Of a stretch of 64,000 nucleotides of DNA, positions 35,785 to 44,230 are shown piece by piece. Positions within the stretch are counted from its first letter, which is position 1. Every line of letters starts with the position of its first letter. The notes under the pieces are model-generated. The model was not told the origin of the DNA and did no database searches. It saw only the letters and a list, made by a program, of their open reading frames with translations. The position numbers and the translations under genes were made by a program. Where the stretch lies: the NCBI RefSeq assembly GCF_003460605.1, contig NZ_QTVN01000008.1, forward strand, positions 62,001 to 126,000, in the 5' to 3' direction. The stretch comes from Ruminococcus sp. AF31-8BH (GTDB lineage Bacteria > Bacillota > Clostridia > Lachnospirales > Lachnospiraceae).

Positions 35785-37194
35785 ATGGTATCTATGATTC
35801 CGTTCGGTCTTCTTGCCGGATTTGCAGGAGACCGGGAGATAAGGATTACAAAATTAGATGAAACCGGCTTTGGTTTTCGACTGTGCAAGGAAAACCAAAT
35901 GATGGCTTCCGGGAATACAAAAGCCGGAAAAGACAAGACAAACACAGTTCCGCAGCAGCTGTTCAGGCTCTGCTTTTATGATCTGGAAAAAGGCGAATAT
36001 AATGAAGTAAAGATTTCCTTCTATGACCTGAAAAAAGAGACTGATGAGCCCTCTGAATTTTATGAAAAATTCTGGGTTTTCGTTGATCAGCCGGACTATA
36101 AGCAGGCTGTACAGAGCCTGCTAAGACAGTACAGCAGATATATTCACTTAAAGCTGGAAGAGGATGACAGTGGGCTAGCAAAAAATATGACTGGTTATCC
36201 GGGGGAACTGGATCAGGTAAGGTGTAAGAGTCTGGAAGCGCAGATCCAGATCTGGGATGAAGAGGTGCAGGCTGTTGCATCAGAAGCAGCTTCGGATGGG
36301 AAAGAAAATTGGGAGAAGCTGAATGCAGAGCTGGCATTAGAACTGGATCGTAAGGAAATGTATGTTGATTATCTGCAGCTTTCTTTTGCAGAATTTCTCA
36401 AGAAATATGCCGAAAACAGTATTGGTATTTGTAAAAAGCTTTTGCAGTCAGAACGAAAACCGGAACGCTTGTATATTGGGAATCAATTCTGTCACCTATT
36501 GTTCCCGGAACAGGATATGTTGTTTAAGCTGATGGAAAAGGCAGTAAAAGAACACCTGAAAATAACCCTTGTTTTTTCTTATGTACGGGAATATAAACTG
36601 GATTTTATTTCTCGTTTACTGTGTGAAATTGATAAGTGGTGCCGTCTGCATAATTGTCAGATTGAAGTAGTTGTAAATGACTGGGGAATGGCAGAAATCC
36701 TGAAAAATCAGACGGAAAATCTGATTCCCTGCCTTGGCACATTGCTTAATAAACGAAAAAAGGATCCGCGTATTTCCTATAAAACAGGTGATCAAAAATT
36801 ATTTAAAGAAAATAGCCTGAATGCACAGTTTTATAGGAACTTTCTGCGAAATACCTACGGAATCTGCCGCTTTGAATGGGAAACCTGTGGTTATACGCAG
36901 TTGTTTCCCATAGGAAAAAACAGTCTTCATATACCTTTTTATCAGACAAATACGTCGCAGTACTGTCCGTTATTTGCGGTTTGTGCAAATGGTGAAAGAG
37001 GTCGCCAGAAGCTGATAAAAAACTGTCCGGAATACTGCAGGGAATATGTACTTTTGTATCCGGAGCATTTGCATATGATGGGAAGATATAATTCTTTATT
37101 TGGTATTGATATGGATGCTTTGAAGGATATAAAAGTTTTGGAGACTTATATAAAAAACGGCGTGGACAGACTGGTAATAGGAGAGCAAAAATGA
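35785..37194 (+). CDS. Protein with unknown N-terminal domain and U32-like Fe-S C-terminal domain
   Basis: 469 residues; ATG at 35785 is 3 bases after the previous stop, and ATG 35794 is an alternative. Residues 1-140 are beta-rich with REIRITKLDETGFGFRL, reminiscent of a PilZ-like fold (weak). Residues 210-469 resemble half of a U32 barrel: VVVNDWGMAEIL near 295-306 and Cys394, Cys400, Cys414 and Cys418 (CPLFAVC ... NCPEYC), the type of cysteine set that binds a 4Fe-4S cluster in U32 proteins such as UbiV. It overlaps the RNA methyltransferase gene by 4 bases. The U32 assignment is inferred from motifs; the function is unknown. Confidence 0.65.
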   Translation: MVSMIPFGLLAGFAGDREIRITKLDETGFGFRLCKENQMMASGNTKAGKDKTNTVPQQLFRLCFYDLEKGEYNEVKISFYDLKKETDEPSEFYEKFWVFVDQPDYKQAVQSLLRQYSRYIHLKLEEDDSGLAKNMTGYPGELDQVRCKSLEAQIQIWDEEVQAVASEAASDGKENWEKLNAELALELDRKEMYVDYLQLSFAEFLKKYAENSIGICKKLLQSERKPERLYIGNQFCHLLFPEQDMLFKLMEKAVKEHLKITLVFSYVREYKLDFISRLLCEIDKWCRLHNCQIEVVVNDWGMAEILKNQTENLIPCLGTLLNKRKKDPRISYKTGDQKLFKENSLNAQFYRNFLRNTYGICRFEWETCGYTQLFPIGKNSLHIPFYQTNTSQYCPLFAVCANGERGRQKLIKNCPEYCREYVLLYPEHLHMMGRYNSLFGIDMDALKDIKVLETYIKNGVDRLVIGEQK

Positions 37195-38033
37195 CTAATT
37201 GGATTGAAATAAAAGACTTTAATACGCCGGAGCTTGGCTTATATGCCAGCCTGTCAGAGGTGCAGCTGTTGAGATATTATGAACCAAAGCCAGGGCTTTT
37301 TATAGCAGAAAGTCCAAAGGTAATTCAGCGTGCAGTCAATGCAGGCTATGAGCCGATTTCCTTTCTTGTGGAGCATAGGGATCTGGAAGGAGCGGCGAAG
37401 GAAATTCTGGCGCAGTTTCCGGAAACCCCGGTTTATACAGCAGAGTATGATGTGTTGGTAAAGCTTACAGGCTTTGCGCTGACAAGAGGAATGCTATGTG
37501 CCATGAAACGGCGTCAGCTGCCGTCAGTAGAGGAAATCTGTCAAAATGCCTGCAGAGTAGCAGTGCTGGAAAATGTGGTAAACCCAACGAATATAGGTGC
37601 GATTTTTCGTTCTGCGGCAGCTTTACATATGGACGCAGTGCTGCTTACAGGAGGGTGCTGCGACCCTCTTTATCGAAGAGCTGCCAGAGTGAGTATGGGA
37701 ACTGTTTTTCAAATTCCGTGGACCTATTTTGACAAGAAGATTTCCTGGCCGGAGACTGGAATGGACAGCCTGAAAAAAATGGGATTTAAATCTGTGGCAA
37801 TGGCACTTCGTGATGATTCTGTCAGTATTGATGATCCTGCTCTTTTGGCGGAAGAGAAGCTGGCAATTATTCTTGGAACAGAAGGAGATGGTCTGTCCGG
37901 TCAGACGATTGCTGACTGTGATTACACAGTGAAAATCCCTATGTCTCACGACGTGGATTCCCTGAATGTGGCCGCAGCCAGTGCAGTGGCATTTTGGGAG
38001 CTTGGAAAGAAAAACTTAAATAATATTCAGTAA
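37191..38033 (+). CDS. TrmH/SpoU family RNA methyltransferase, second paralog
   Basis: 280 residues. The N-terminal segment (LSEVQLLRYYEPKPGLFIAESPKVI) is a substrate-binding extension. The SPOUT motifs are VLENVVNPTNIGAIFRSAAALH near 125, IILGTEGDGLSG near 225 and IPMSHDVDSLNVAAASAVAFW near 247, all complete. It should methylate ribose 2'-OH in RNA. It begins inside the stop of the U32-like gene (ATGA) and is 26 bases before the second U32 gene, so the three are translationally and transcriptionally linked. Confidence 0.92.
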   Translation: MTNWIEIKDFNTPELGLYASLSEVQLLRYYEPKPGLFIAESPKVIQRAVNAGYEPISFLVEHRDLEGAAKEILAQFPETPVYTAEYDVLVKLTGFALTRGMLCAMKRRQLPSVEEICQNACRVAVLENVVNPTNIGAIFRSAAALHMDAVLLTGGCCDPLYRRAARVSMGTVFQIPWTYFDKKISWPETGMDSLKKMGFKSVAMALRDDSVSIDDPALLAEEKLAIILGTEGDGLSGQTIADCDYTVKIPMSHDVDSLNVAAASAVAFWELGKKNLNNIQ

Positions 38034-38059
38034 ATGCTATTTCACGAGGAATTATAATT

Positions 38060-39085
38060 ATGAAAATTGTAGCAGGATTAGGCTCGATCGATGAATATGA
38101 GCGCTTTGTAAAAGCAGGAGCAGATGAGTTTTTCTGTGGATATGTACCCTATTCCTGGTCAAAAAAATATGGCACAGTACTGCCGTTAAATCGTCGTGAA
38201 GTGCTTTGCTATAATGTGCAGCTTGGAGCCTTTGAAGAACTCAGGATTCTTGCAGCTATGATAAAAAAGTATGGGAAACCAGTTCATCTTACTTTTAATT
38301 CTCTGTACTATATTCCGAAACAGTACCCGGAAATTGCAGAAATCATTCGATGCTGTATGACAATTGGATTTCACAGCTATATTATTGCAGATCCGGCATT
38401 GATGGTGTACTTGCGGGAAAATAATGTGGACTGTGACTTGCATATCAGTGGAGAAACAGGAGAAATCAATAGGCGTATGGTGGATGCAGTGGCACAATTT
38501 CATCCCAAAAGACTGATATTTCACAGAAAAAATACCTTCGAGGATATGGAAAGTGTTATTAAAAGCTGTAAGAATAAACAGCAGAATCTGTTATCAAAGC
38601 AAATGTATGAGGCGGGAAAAGAAGCAGAAATCTGTGAGTTTGAGGCATTTGTTTTGAATGAATTGTGTCAGTTTACAGGTGCATTTTGTAATTCCCTGCA
38701 CTGTGATGAAATGGGATATCTTTGCCGGGTGCCATATGTTCCGGGAAAGAAAAAAGCAGGAAAAACAGAACTGGCTTTAGAAGTGTTAACAGATGAAATA
38801 GAAGAGGATATTTTGGATGTGCCGGATTATATTTGCGGCGAAACCGGATGCGGATTATGTGCGCTTTATCAGCTTCAAAGGGCTGGAATCACACACTTGA
38901 AGCTGGTAGGAAGAGGAAATTACGTGAATTATATGGAGAATGATATCCGTAATTTAAAGCAGGCGTTAGAGATCCTGGATTGTGCGAAAAATGAAGCTGA
39001 TTTTATAAATAAAATGAAAGCCAAACTGTTTGAGAAAGGCTGCAGCGGCAATTGTTATTATGAAACTTATGGTATGAAAAAATAG
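38060..39085 (+). CDS. Peptidase U32 family protein
   Basis: 341 residues. The barrel starts KIVAGLGSIDEYERFVKAGADEFFCG in parts, followed by HLTFNSLYY and a strand with DCDLHIS. Cysteines at 192, 203, 210, 215 and 222 (NELCQFTGAFCNSLHC region) and at 259, 264 and 267 (CGETGCGLC) offer at least one Fe-S site. Despite the peptidase name, studied U32 proteins (UbiU/UbiV, TrhP, RlhA) are Fe-S enzymes of oxygen-independent hydroxylation on quinones or RNA. Its place behind an RNA methyltransferase favours RNA as target, by inference. Confidence 0.82.
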   Translation: MKIVAGLGSIDEYERFVKAGADEFFCGYVPYSWSKKYGTVLPLNRREVLCYNVQLGAFEELRILAAMIKKYGKPVHLTFNSLYYIPKQYPEIAEIIRCCMTIGFHSYIIADPALMVYLRENNVDCDLHISGETGEINRRMVDAVAQFHPKRLIFHRKNTFEDMESVIKSCKNKQQNLLSKQMYEAGKEAEICEFEAFVLNELCQFTGAFCNSLHCDEMGYLCRVPYVPGKKKAGKTELALEVLTDEIEEDILDVPDYICGETGCGLCALYQLQRAGITHLKLVGRGNYVNYMENDIRNLKQALEILDCAKNEADFINKMKAKLFEKGCSGNCYYETYGMKK

Positions 39086-39091
39086 TATTTA

Positions 39092-39127
39092 CGAAAAAGG
39101 TCCCGGCAGACGCCGGAACCTTTTTCG
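39092..39127. terminator. Bidirectional terminator
   Basis: CGAAAAAGGT and CCGGC pair with GCCGG and ACCTTTTTCG. It separates the U32 operon from the convergent flavodiiron gene. Confidence 0.9.
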
Positions 39128-39134
39128 ATTTATT

Positions 39135-40925
39135 TTATGCAATTGGTTCGAAATCAGCAGCTCCATGCTTACACAGCGGGCAGATATAATCCTCCGGAAG
39201 CTCATCTCCCTCATAAATATATCCGCAAACCTTGCACACAAATCCCTTTTTGCCTTCGGTCTGTGGCTTTGGTTTCACATACTTCTGATAATAGGTGTAG
39301 GTCATAGTGTCCTGATCGCTCATAACGCGGGCCTCTGTAACGCTGCAAATGAACATTCCGTGAGTTCCCAGATCTACATACTGCTCTACCTTCAGAGACA
39401 TAAAAGCGTTAATATATTTATCCAGGAAAACCAGTCCGTTATCGGAACGGCGAACTGTCTGACCGGCAAATTTATCTACGCTTCGACCGGTCTGGAAACC
39501 AAACTGCTGGAAAACAGAGAATGGTGCTTCTACAGAAAGGCAGTTTACATTCAGCACACCTGTCTGTTTGATCACATGATGTGAATAGTTTGCCTTGTTA
39601 ATGTTTACGGCTACGCGATTCGGTGTATCGGTAAGCTGGGTTACAGTATTTACGATCAGCCCGTTGTCTTTTTTGCCGTCATTGGAGGTAACCACATAAA
39701 GACCGTATCCGATTCGGAAAAGGGCAGTCATATCATTCTTGTTTGCAAGCTCGTCACTCTTTGCAATGTATTCCTTACAAAGCTCGTCGGTCATAGCTTC
39801 CAGCTGCTCTTTGTTTTCCTGATTTACAGCAGACAGAATCTTTACAGTGGTGTCCAGCCAGTTGATTTTTTTGCATGGGGAAAGCATTTCTTTCATAACC
39901 TTTGCTGCAAGAGGTGCCCAGGAACCGTTTTCAATAATGCCTACAGTGCGGTTCTGGAAATTGTGCTCCACCAGGCGTGTGATATAGTCGTGCATAAACG
40001 GATAAATGCTGGCATTGTATGTGGTAGTTGCAAGAACCAGCTTGCTGTAACGGAAGGCATCGGACAAAGCCAGAGACATATCATCTCTTGCAAGATCATA
40101 AACAACTACTTTTGGACACCCTTTGCTGCGAAGCTTATCAGCCAGCAATTCTACTGCTTTCTTTGTATGGCCGTAAACAGAAGTATAGGCAATTACAATT
40201 CCTTCTGTTTCCGGAGTATAGGAGGACCAGGTATCATACAGCCCAATGTAATGGCCAAGATTTTCCTTAAGAACAGGTCCGTGAAGCGGGCAAATGATCT
40301 GAATGTCAAGCCCGGCAGCCACCTTCAGCAGATTCTGTACCTGCGGTCCGTATTTTCCAACGATTCCGATAAAATATCTGCGAGCTTCGTCATCCCAATC
40401 TTCTTCTACATCAAGAGCACCGAATTTTCCAAATCCGTCTGCAGAGAAAAGAACCTTGTCTGTGCTGTCATAGGTTACCATAACTTCTGGCCAGTGCACC
40501 ATTGGGGCAAAAACAAAGGTCAGGTTGTGCTTTCCAAGGCTGAGAGTACCGCCATTTTTTACTTCAAGCTTCTGACCCTCCAGGTCGAGGTCAAAGAAGT
40601 TGCGGATCATATTGAAGGTTTTTGCATTGGCAACAACAGTTGTGTCTGGGTAAACCTTAAGAAAATTTGCCACATTGGCTGCGTGATCCGGTTCCATGTG
40701 CTGTACGATCAGGTAATCCGGTTTGCGTCCGTTAAGAGCCTGATCCAGATTATCCAGCCATTCGTGTGTGAAATTAGCATCTACTGTATCCATAACTGCA
40801 ATTTTCTCATCAAGGATTACATAAGAATTGTAAGCCATGCCGTTTGGCACTTTGTACTGACCCTCAAAAAGGTCCACCTGATGATCGTTTACGCCTACAT
40901 ATTTAATGGTATCTGTGATTTTCAT
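39135..40925 (-). CDS. Flavodiiron protein with flavin reductase and rubredoxin domains
   Basis: 596 residues in four domains. Residues 1-240 are a metallo-beta-lactamase fold with a full diiron ligand set: His76, Glu78, Asp80, His81, His144, Asp163, His215. Residues 242-390 are a flavodoxin (AYTSVYGHTKKAVELLA). Residues 400-545 look like a flavin-reductase split barrel. The C-terminal 45 residues are rubredoxin (CKVCGY and CPLCKHG). Flavodiiron proteins reduce oxygen to water or nitric oxide to nitrous oxide; the fused domains would supply electrons from NAD(P)H. ATG at 40923-40925 follows AGGAG. A Crp/Fnr gene is divergent. Confidence 0.93.
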   Translation of the reverse strand: MKITDTIKYVGVNDHQVDLFEGQYKVPNGMAYNSYVILDEKIAVMDTVDANFTHEWLDNLDQALNGRKPDYLIVQHMEPDHAANVANFLKVYPDTTVVANAKTFNMIRNFFDLDLEGQKLEVKNGGTLSLGKHNLTFVFAPMVHWPEVMVTYDSTDKVLFSADGFGKFGALDVEEDWDDEARRYFIGIVGKYGPQVQNLLKVAAGLDIQIICPLHGPVLKENLGHYIGLYDTWSSYTPETEGIVIAYTSVYGHTKKAVELLADKLRSKGCPKVVVYDLARDDMSLALSDAFRYSKLVLATTTYNASIYPFMHDYITRLVEHNFQNRTVGIIENGSWAPLAAKVMKEMLSPCKKINWLDTTVKILSAVNQENKEQLEAMTDELCKEYIAKSDELANKNDMTALFRIGYGLYVVTSNDGKKDNGLIVNTVTQLTDTPNRVAVNINKANYSHHVIKQTGVLNVNCLSVEAPFSVFQQFGFQTGRSVDKFAGQTVRRSDNGLVFLDKYINAFMSLKVEQYVDLGTHGMFICSVTEARVMSDQDTMTYTYYQKYVKPKPQTEGKKGFVCKVCGYIYEGDELPEDYICPLCKHGAADFEPIA

Positions 40926-41138
40926 ACGCTTCGTCTCCTTTTTATAACCGGAAATTGTTAACTTTTTAACTTGATTGTATTATATGACATGAGTGCCAAA
41001 AGGTCTTTTGACATTGATATCATTATATCCATATTTCACGAAAAAATCTGTTGCAAATACAACAAAAAGGAGTATTCTGATAAAAAAGAGTAAAAGCTGT
41101 TTGGAATATATAAATATAAAATACGAAGGAGAAGAAAG
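40926..41138. promoter_or_regulatory. Divergent promoters of the flavodiiron and Crp/Fnr genes with a 14-bp palindrome
   Basis: The flavodiiron promoter has TATAAT at 40984-40979 (minus strand) and no good -35 box; that position (41002-41007) lies inside the perfect palindrome CAAAAGGTCTTTTG at 40997-41010. A second palindrome TGATATCA lies at 41013-41020. The Crp-type gene has TTGCAA (41051-41056), 16 bases, TATTCT (41073-41078). Confidence 0.6.
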
Positions 41139-41774
41139 ATGAATCCAGTTACACTTTTTTCCTATATAACGCAGGAAGAACAGGAAAGAATGAAGGTGTG
41201 CTTTGGTATGCGAGAGGCTTGTTATGAGAATAACGAAACGATCATGGAGTATGCCCATTCCATGAAAAAAATCGGTTTGCTTCTGGAGGGACAGGCAGTG
41301 CTTTATTGCTGCGATGAAGAGGGAAATCAGTACATGATGGACAATCTGGAAACGGACAGTGTTTTTGGGGAGCCGTTTTTGCTTCCAGAAGAATCTCAGC
41401 ATTATTATGTCTGCGCAAGAGGAAAGACCAGGGTACTGTTTATTGATTATGAGCATGTGATCAAACGCTGCGAAAATGCCTGCAGGTTTCACAGCCAGCT
41501 GGTAAGTAATTTGCTTCAGATGATTGCAGCGCGCGCCAGCCAACAGGCGAGCAGGATTTATGTGCTTTCCAGAAACAGTACCAGGAAAAAAATCATGGCA
41601 TATCTGAATTCCGTAGCCGGGGAAAACAGAGGGGAAAGCTTTATCCTTCCCATGTCTTACACAACTTTGGCTGAATACTTAAGTGTAGACCGCAGCGCCA
41701 TGATGCGGGAACTGAAAAATCTGGCGGAGGAAGGAATCATTGAGCGCGAGGGAAAGAAGTTAAGGATTCTTTAA
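41139..41774 (+). CDS. Crp/Fnr family transcriptional regulator
   Basis: 211 residues. A cyclic-nucleotide-type beta-roll (about 15-115; MKKIGLLLEGQAVLYCCDEEG, DSVFGEPFLL) is joined by a dimer helix to a winged helix (MSYTTLAEYLSVDRSAMMRELKNLAEEGIIERE in parts). There is no N-terminal Fnr cysteine cluster, although Cys residues at 20, 28, 56 and 57 could sense redox or NO. Divergence from the flavodiiron gene suggests it controls that gene in response to oxygen or nitric oxide. The family is certain; the signal is inferred. Confidence 0.88.
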   Translation: MNPVTLFSYITQEEQERMKVCFGMREACYENNETIMEYAHSMKKIGLLLEGQAVLYCCDEEGNQYMMDNLETDSVFGEPFLLPEESQHYYVCARGKTRVLFIDYEHVIKRCENACRFHSQLVSNLLQMIAARASQQASRIYVLSRNSTRKKIMAYLNSVAGENRGESFILPMSYTTLAEYLSVDRSAMMRELKNLAEEGIIEREGKKLRIL

Positions 41775-41830
41775 GGGTGGTATTCTGGCATCAGATTATA
41801 GATATTTGACTGTATTGAGTGAAAATTTGG

Positions 41831-41859
41831 TTGACGCAGGTGGATTTGTGCAACATAAT
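41831..41859 (+). promoter_or_regulatory. Promoter for the ribokinase gene
   Basis: TTGACG (41831-41836), 17 bases, CATAAT (41854-41859). The start codon follows 95 bases later behind CGGAGG. Confidence 0.65.
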
Positions 41860-41954
41860 ATAGACAGAAAAGATTGCAGAGGCAGTGTAACTGCGCAGCA
41901 ATCTGCAATACGGAACTGCTGCAAAGAGACAACGAATGAACGGAGGTTTTTTTC

Positions 41955-42845
41955 ATGAAGGTATTAAATTATGGCTCATTAAATGTGGATTACGTCTATT
42001 CAGTAGATCACATTATTGTTGGCGGGGAAACACAGCACTCTTCTAAACTGGAGGTGTTTAGCGGAGGAAAAGGCCTGAATCAATCTATTGCATTGGCGAA
42101 GGCTGGTGTACCGGTATACCATGCCGGTATTGTGGGAACGGACGGAGACATTCTTCTGGATGCATGTAAGGAAGCCGGAGTAAACACCAAATATATCCGC
42201 AGACTTCCTGTAAAAGGCGGACATACCATGATCCAGGTGGATAAGAATGCTCAGAACTGCATTATTCTCTATGGCGGAACCAATCAGATGCAGACGAAGG
42301 AATTTGTGGATGAGGTCCTGGCTGATTTTGGTGAAGGTGACTACCTGATTTTGCAGAATGAGATCAATATGCTGGATTACATCATTGACCAGGCATACGA
42401 GAAAAAGATGAAAATAGTTATGAATCCGTCACCATTTGATGAAAAATTAAATTCCTGTGATCTGGGAAAGGTTTACCTGTTCCTGCTTAATGAGATTGAG
42501 GGTGAGCAGATTACCGGGTACAAGGATAAAGACAGAATTCTGGATGCAATGGCAGAGAAGTTCCCGGATGCATGTTTTGTTCTCACTTTGGGAAGCGATG
42601 GTGCTATTTACTATGATGGAAAAGAAAAAGTGTTTCAGGATATTTTTAAGGTAAAAGCAGTGGATACTACGGCGGCAGGAGATACCTTTACCGGATATTT
42701 TATTGCAGCGACTATTGAAGGAAGAAGCATTCAGGAGGCGCTTAGAATGGCTGCTAAGGCTTCTTCTATTGCAGTTTCAAGACCTGGTGCAACTCCGTCT
42801 ATTCCGGAAGCGGAGGAAGTGAAAAAAGAATTGGAAATACTTTAA
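41955..42845 (+). CDS. rbsK: Ribokinase (PfkB family)
   Basis: 296 residues. SGGKGLNQSIALAKAG near residue 36 binds the sugar, and DTTAAGDTFTGYF near 237 is the anion-hole/catalytic motif with the base Asp; the usual DTxGAGD has Ala in the first Gly place here. LTLGSDGAIYY precedes it. The neighbouring ribose transporter and rbsD make ribose the likely substrate, producing ribose 5-phosphate. It has its own promoter and terminator, so it is transcribed apart from the transporter operon. Confidence 0.85.
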   Translation: MKVLNYGSLNVDYVYSVDHIIVGGETQHSSKLEVFSGGKGLNQSIALAKAGVPVYHAGIVGTDGDILLDACKEAGVNTKYIRRLPVKGGHTMIQVDKNAQNCIILYGGTNQMQTKEFVDEVLADFGEGDYLILQNEINMLDYIIDQAYEKKMKIVMNPSPFDEKLNSCDLGKVYLFLLNEIEGEQITGYKDKDRILDAMAEKFPDACFVLTLGSDGAIYYDGKEKVFQDIFKVKAVDTTAAGDTFTGYFIAATIEGRSIQEALRMAAKASSIAVSRPGATPSIPEAEEVKKELEIL

Positions 42846-42897
42846 AAATCACAAGAATAGAAAATAAAATTTGACTGAGCATATGGATAGAAAAAAC

Positions 42898-42918
42898 GGG
42901 GCAGATGAAATCTGCCCC
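42898..42918 (+). terminator. Terminator after rbsK
   Basis: GGGGCAGAT-GAA-ATCTGCCCC followed by TTAAATTTT. Confidence 0.9.
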
Positions 42919-43067
42919 TTAAATTTTATATAAATATTTATATAAATGTTTATATAAACAAACAAGCGAAAATGATAAAACAGACAATTTTATGGTAAAA
43001 AGTAACTAAAAAAATGCGAAAAATGTTGTGCATACATACAAAATAACATATAAAACTAAAAAGGATA

Positions 43068-43127
43068 TTGAAATATTTGCATAAATGTTTATAATCAAAT
43101 TATCAACAGTTCGGAGCGAAAACGAAC
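43068..43127 (+). promoter_or_regulatory. Ribose operon promoter and candidate operator
   Basis: TTGAAA (43068-43073), 16 bases, TATAAT (43090-43095). Just downstream, GTTCG-N9-CGAAC at 43109-43127 is an inverted repeat around GCGAAAACG, plausible as a LacI-family operator at the transcription start. The rest of 42846-43161 is AT-rich with tandem TTTATATAAA-like palindromes at 42925-42960. Confidence 0.6.
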
Positions 43128-43161
43128 AAAACAGAGTATATTTTTTAAGGAGGACGTATTA

Positions 43162-44145
43162 ATGAAAGCAAGAAAAGCAATGGCATTAGCTATGACAGCA
43201 GCTATGGTTGGAGGATTAATGACAGTGCCGGTAATGGCAGAAGAGAACGCTGAATTACTTCCTGGTGGCGGAAGCAACATTATTTATTGCATTACACCTT
43301 CCACATCCAATCCGTTCTTCAACACAGAACAGGTAATTGCAAAAGAGAAAGCAGAAGAGCTTGGATATGAAGTGAAATGTGCTTCACATGATGATGACGC
43401 TGCTACACAGCTTGAGCTTTTCGAAGCAGCTATCAATGACGGAGCAGCAGCAATCATCTGCGATAACGCTGGTGCAGATGCTTCAATCGAAGCTGTTCAG
43501 AAGGCATATGATGCCGGAATTCCTACATTCCTGATCGACCGTGAAATTAACCAGTCAGGACTTGCAGTAGCACAGATCGTAGCAGATAATGCACAGGGCG
43601 CAGCAGCAATTGCCGAAGTATGGGTTGAGGCTATGAACTATGAAGGCAAATATGCAGAGCTTCTTGGACTTGAGTCCGATACAAACTGCCAGGTTCGTTC
43701 TGATAACTATCATTCTGTAATTGACGAGTACGAAGATCTTGAAATGGTAGCTCAGCAGTCTGCTAACTGGGATCAGACAGAAGCTTACGAGAAGACAGAA
43801 GCAATCCTTCAGTCCAATCCGGAGATTACAGGTATCATCTGTGGTAACGATACCATGGCATGCGGTGCTGTTCAGGCTTGTCTTGATGCAGGACGTAAAG
43901 ACATTAAGATCATCGGTCTTGACGGATCTGACGAAGCAAACGCTTATATCAAATCCGGTGACATGGTTGGTACAGCTCTTCAGCAGATTGCGCTGATCAC
44001 AGAGATGGCAGTTGAGCAGGCTGACGCTTACCTTAACGGAACAGCTCCGGAAGAAGAGAAACAGCTTGTTCCTTGCGTAGCAATCACAGCTGATAATACA
44101 GATTGCCTGAACGCATTTGTTTATACAGAGCCAGATGCTAAATAA
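43162..44145 (+). CDS. rbsB: Ribose-type ABC transporter substrate-binding protein
   Basis: 327 residues, ATG at 43162 after AAGGAGG. A Sec signal peptide is cut near VMAEENAE; there is no lipobox Cys. The mature protein is a type 1 periplasmic-binding fold: TPSTSNPFFNTEQVIAKEKAEELGYEV, INDGAAAIICDNAG, PTFLIDREI, and GIICGNDTMACGAVQA. It belongs to the RbsB class of pentose-binding proteins. A hairpin follows the stop, so this gene is probably expressed above the rest of the operon. Confidence 0.88.
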   Translation: MKARKAMALAMTAAMVGGLMTVPVMAEENAELLPGGGSNIIYCITPSTSNPFFNTEQVIAKEKAEELGYEVKCASHDDDAATQLELFEAAINDGAAAIICDNAGADASIEAVQKAYDAGIPTFLIDREINQSGLAVAQIVADNAQGAAAIAEVWVEAMNYEGKYAELLGLESDTNCQVRSDNYHSVIDEYEDLEMVAQQSANWDQTEAYEKTEAILQSNPEITGIICGNDTMACGAVQACLDAGRKDIKIIGLDGSDEANAYIKSGDMVGTALQQIALITEMAVEQADAYLNGTAPEEEKQLVPCVAITADNTDCLNAFVYTEPDAK

Positions 44146-44180
44146 GAGGATAAGATCAAGGTCAAAAGGTTAAAATGGAA

Positions 44181-44200
44181 GGCGGTGCGTCTGCGCCGCC
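44181..44200 (+). terminator. Intra-operon hairpin after rbsB
   Basis: GGCGGTGCG pairs with CGCCGCC-type sequence, followed by TTTTAT. Only 30 bases separate it from the next gene, so it probably attenuates rather than ends the operon. Confidence 0.75.
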
Positions 44201-44230
44201 TTTTATAATAGAAAGCAGGGAGAGATGATT

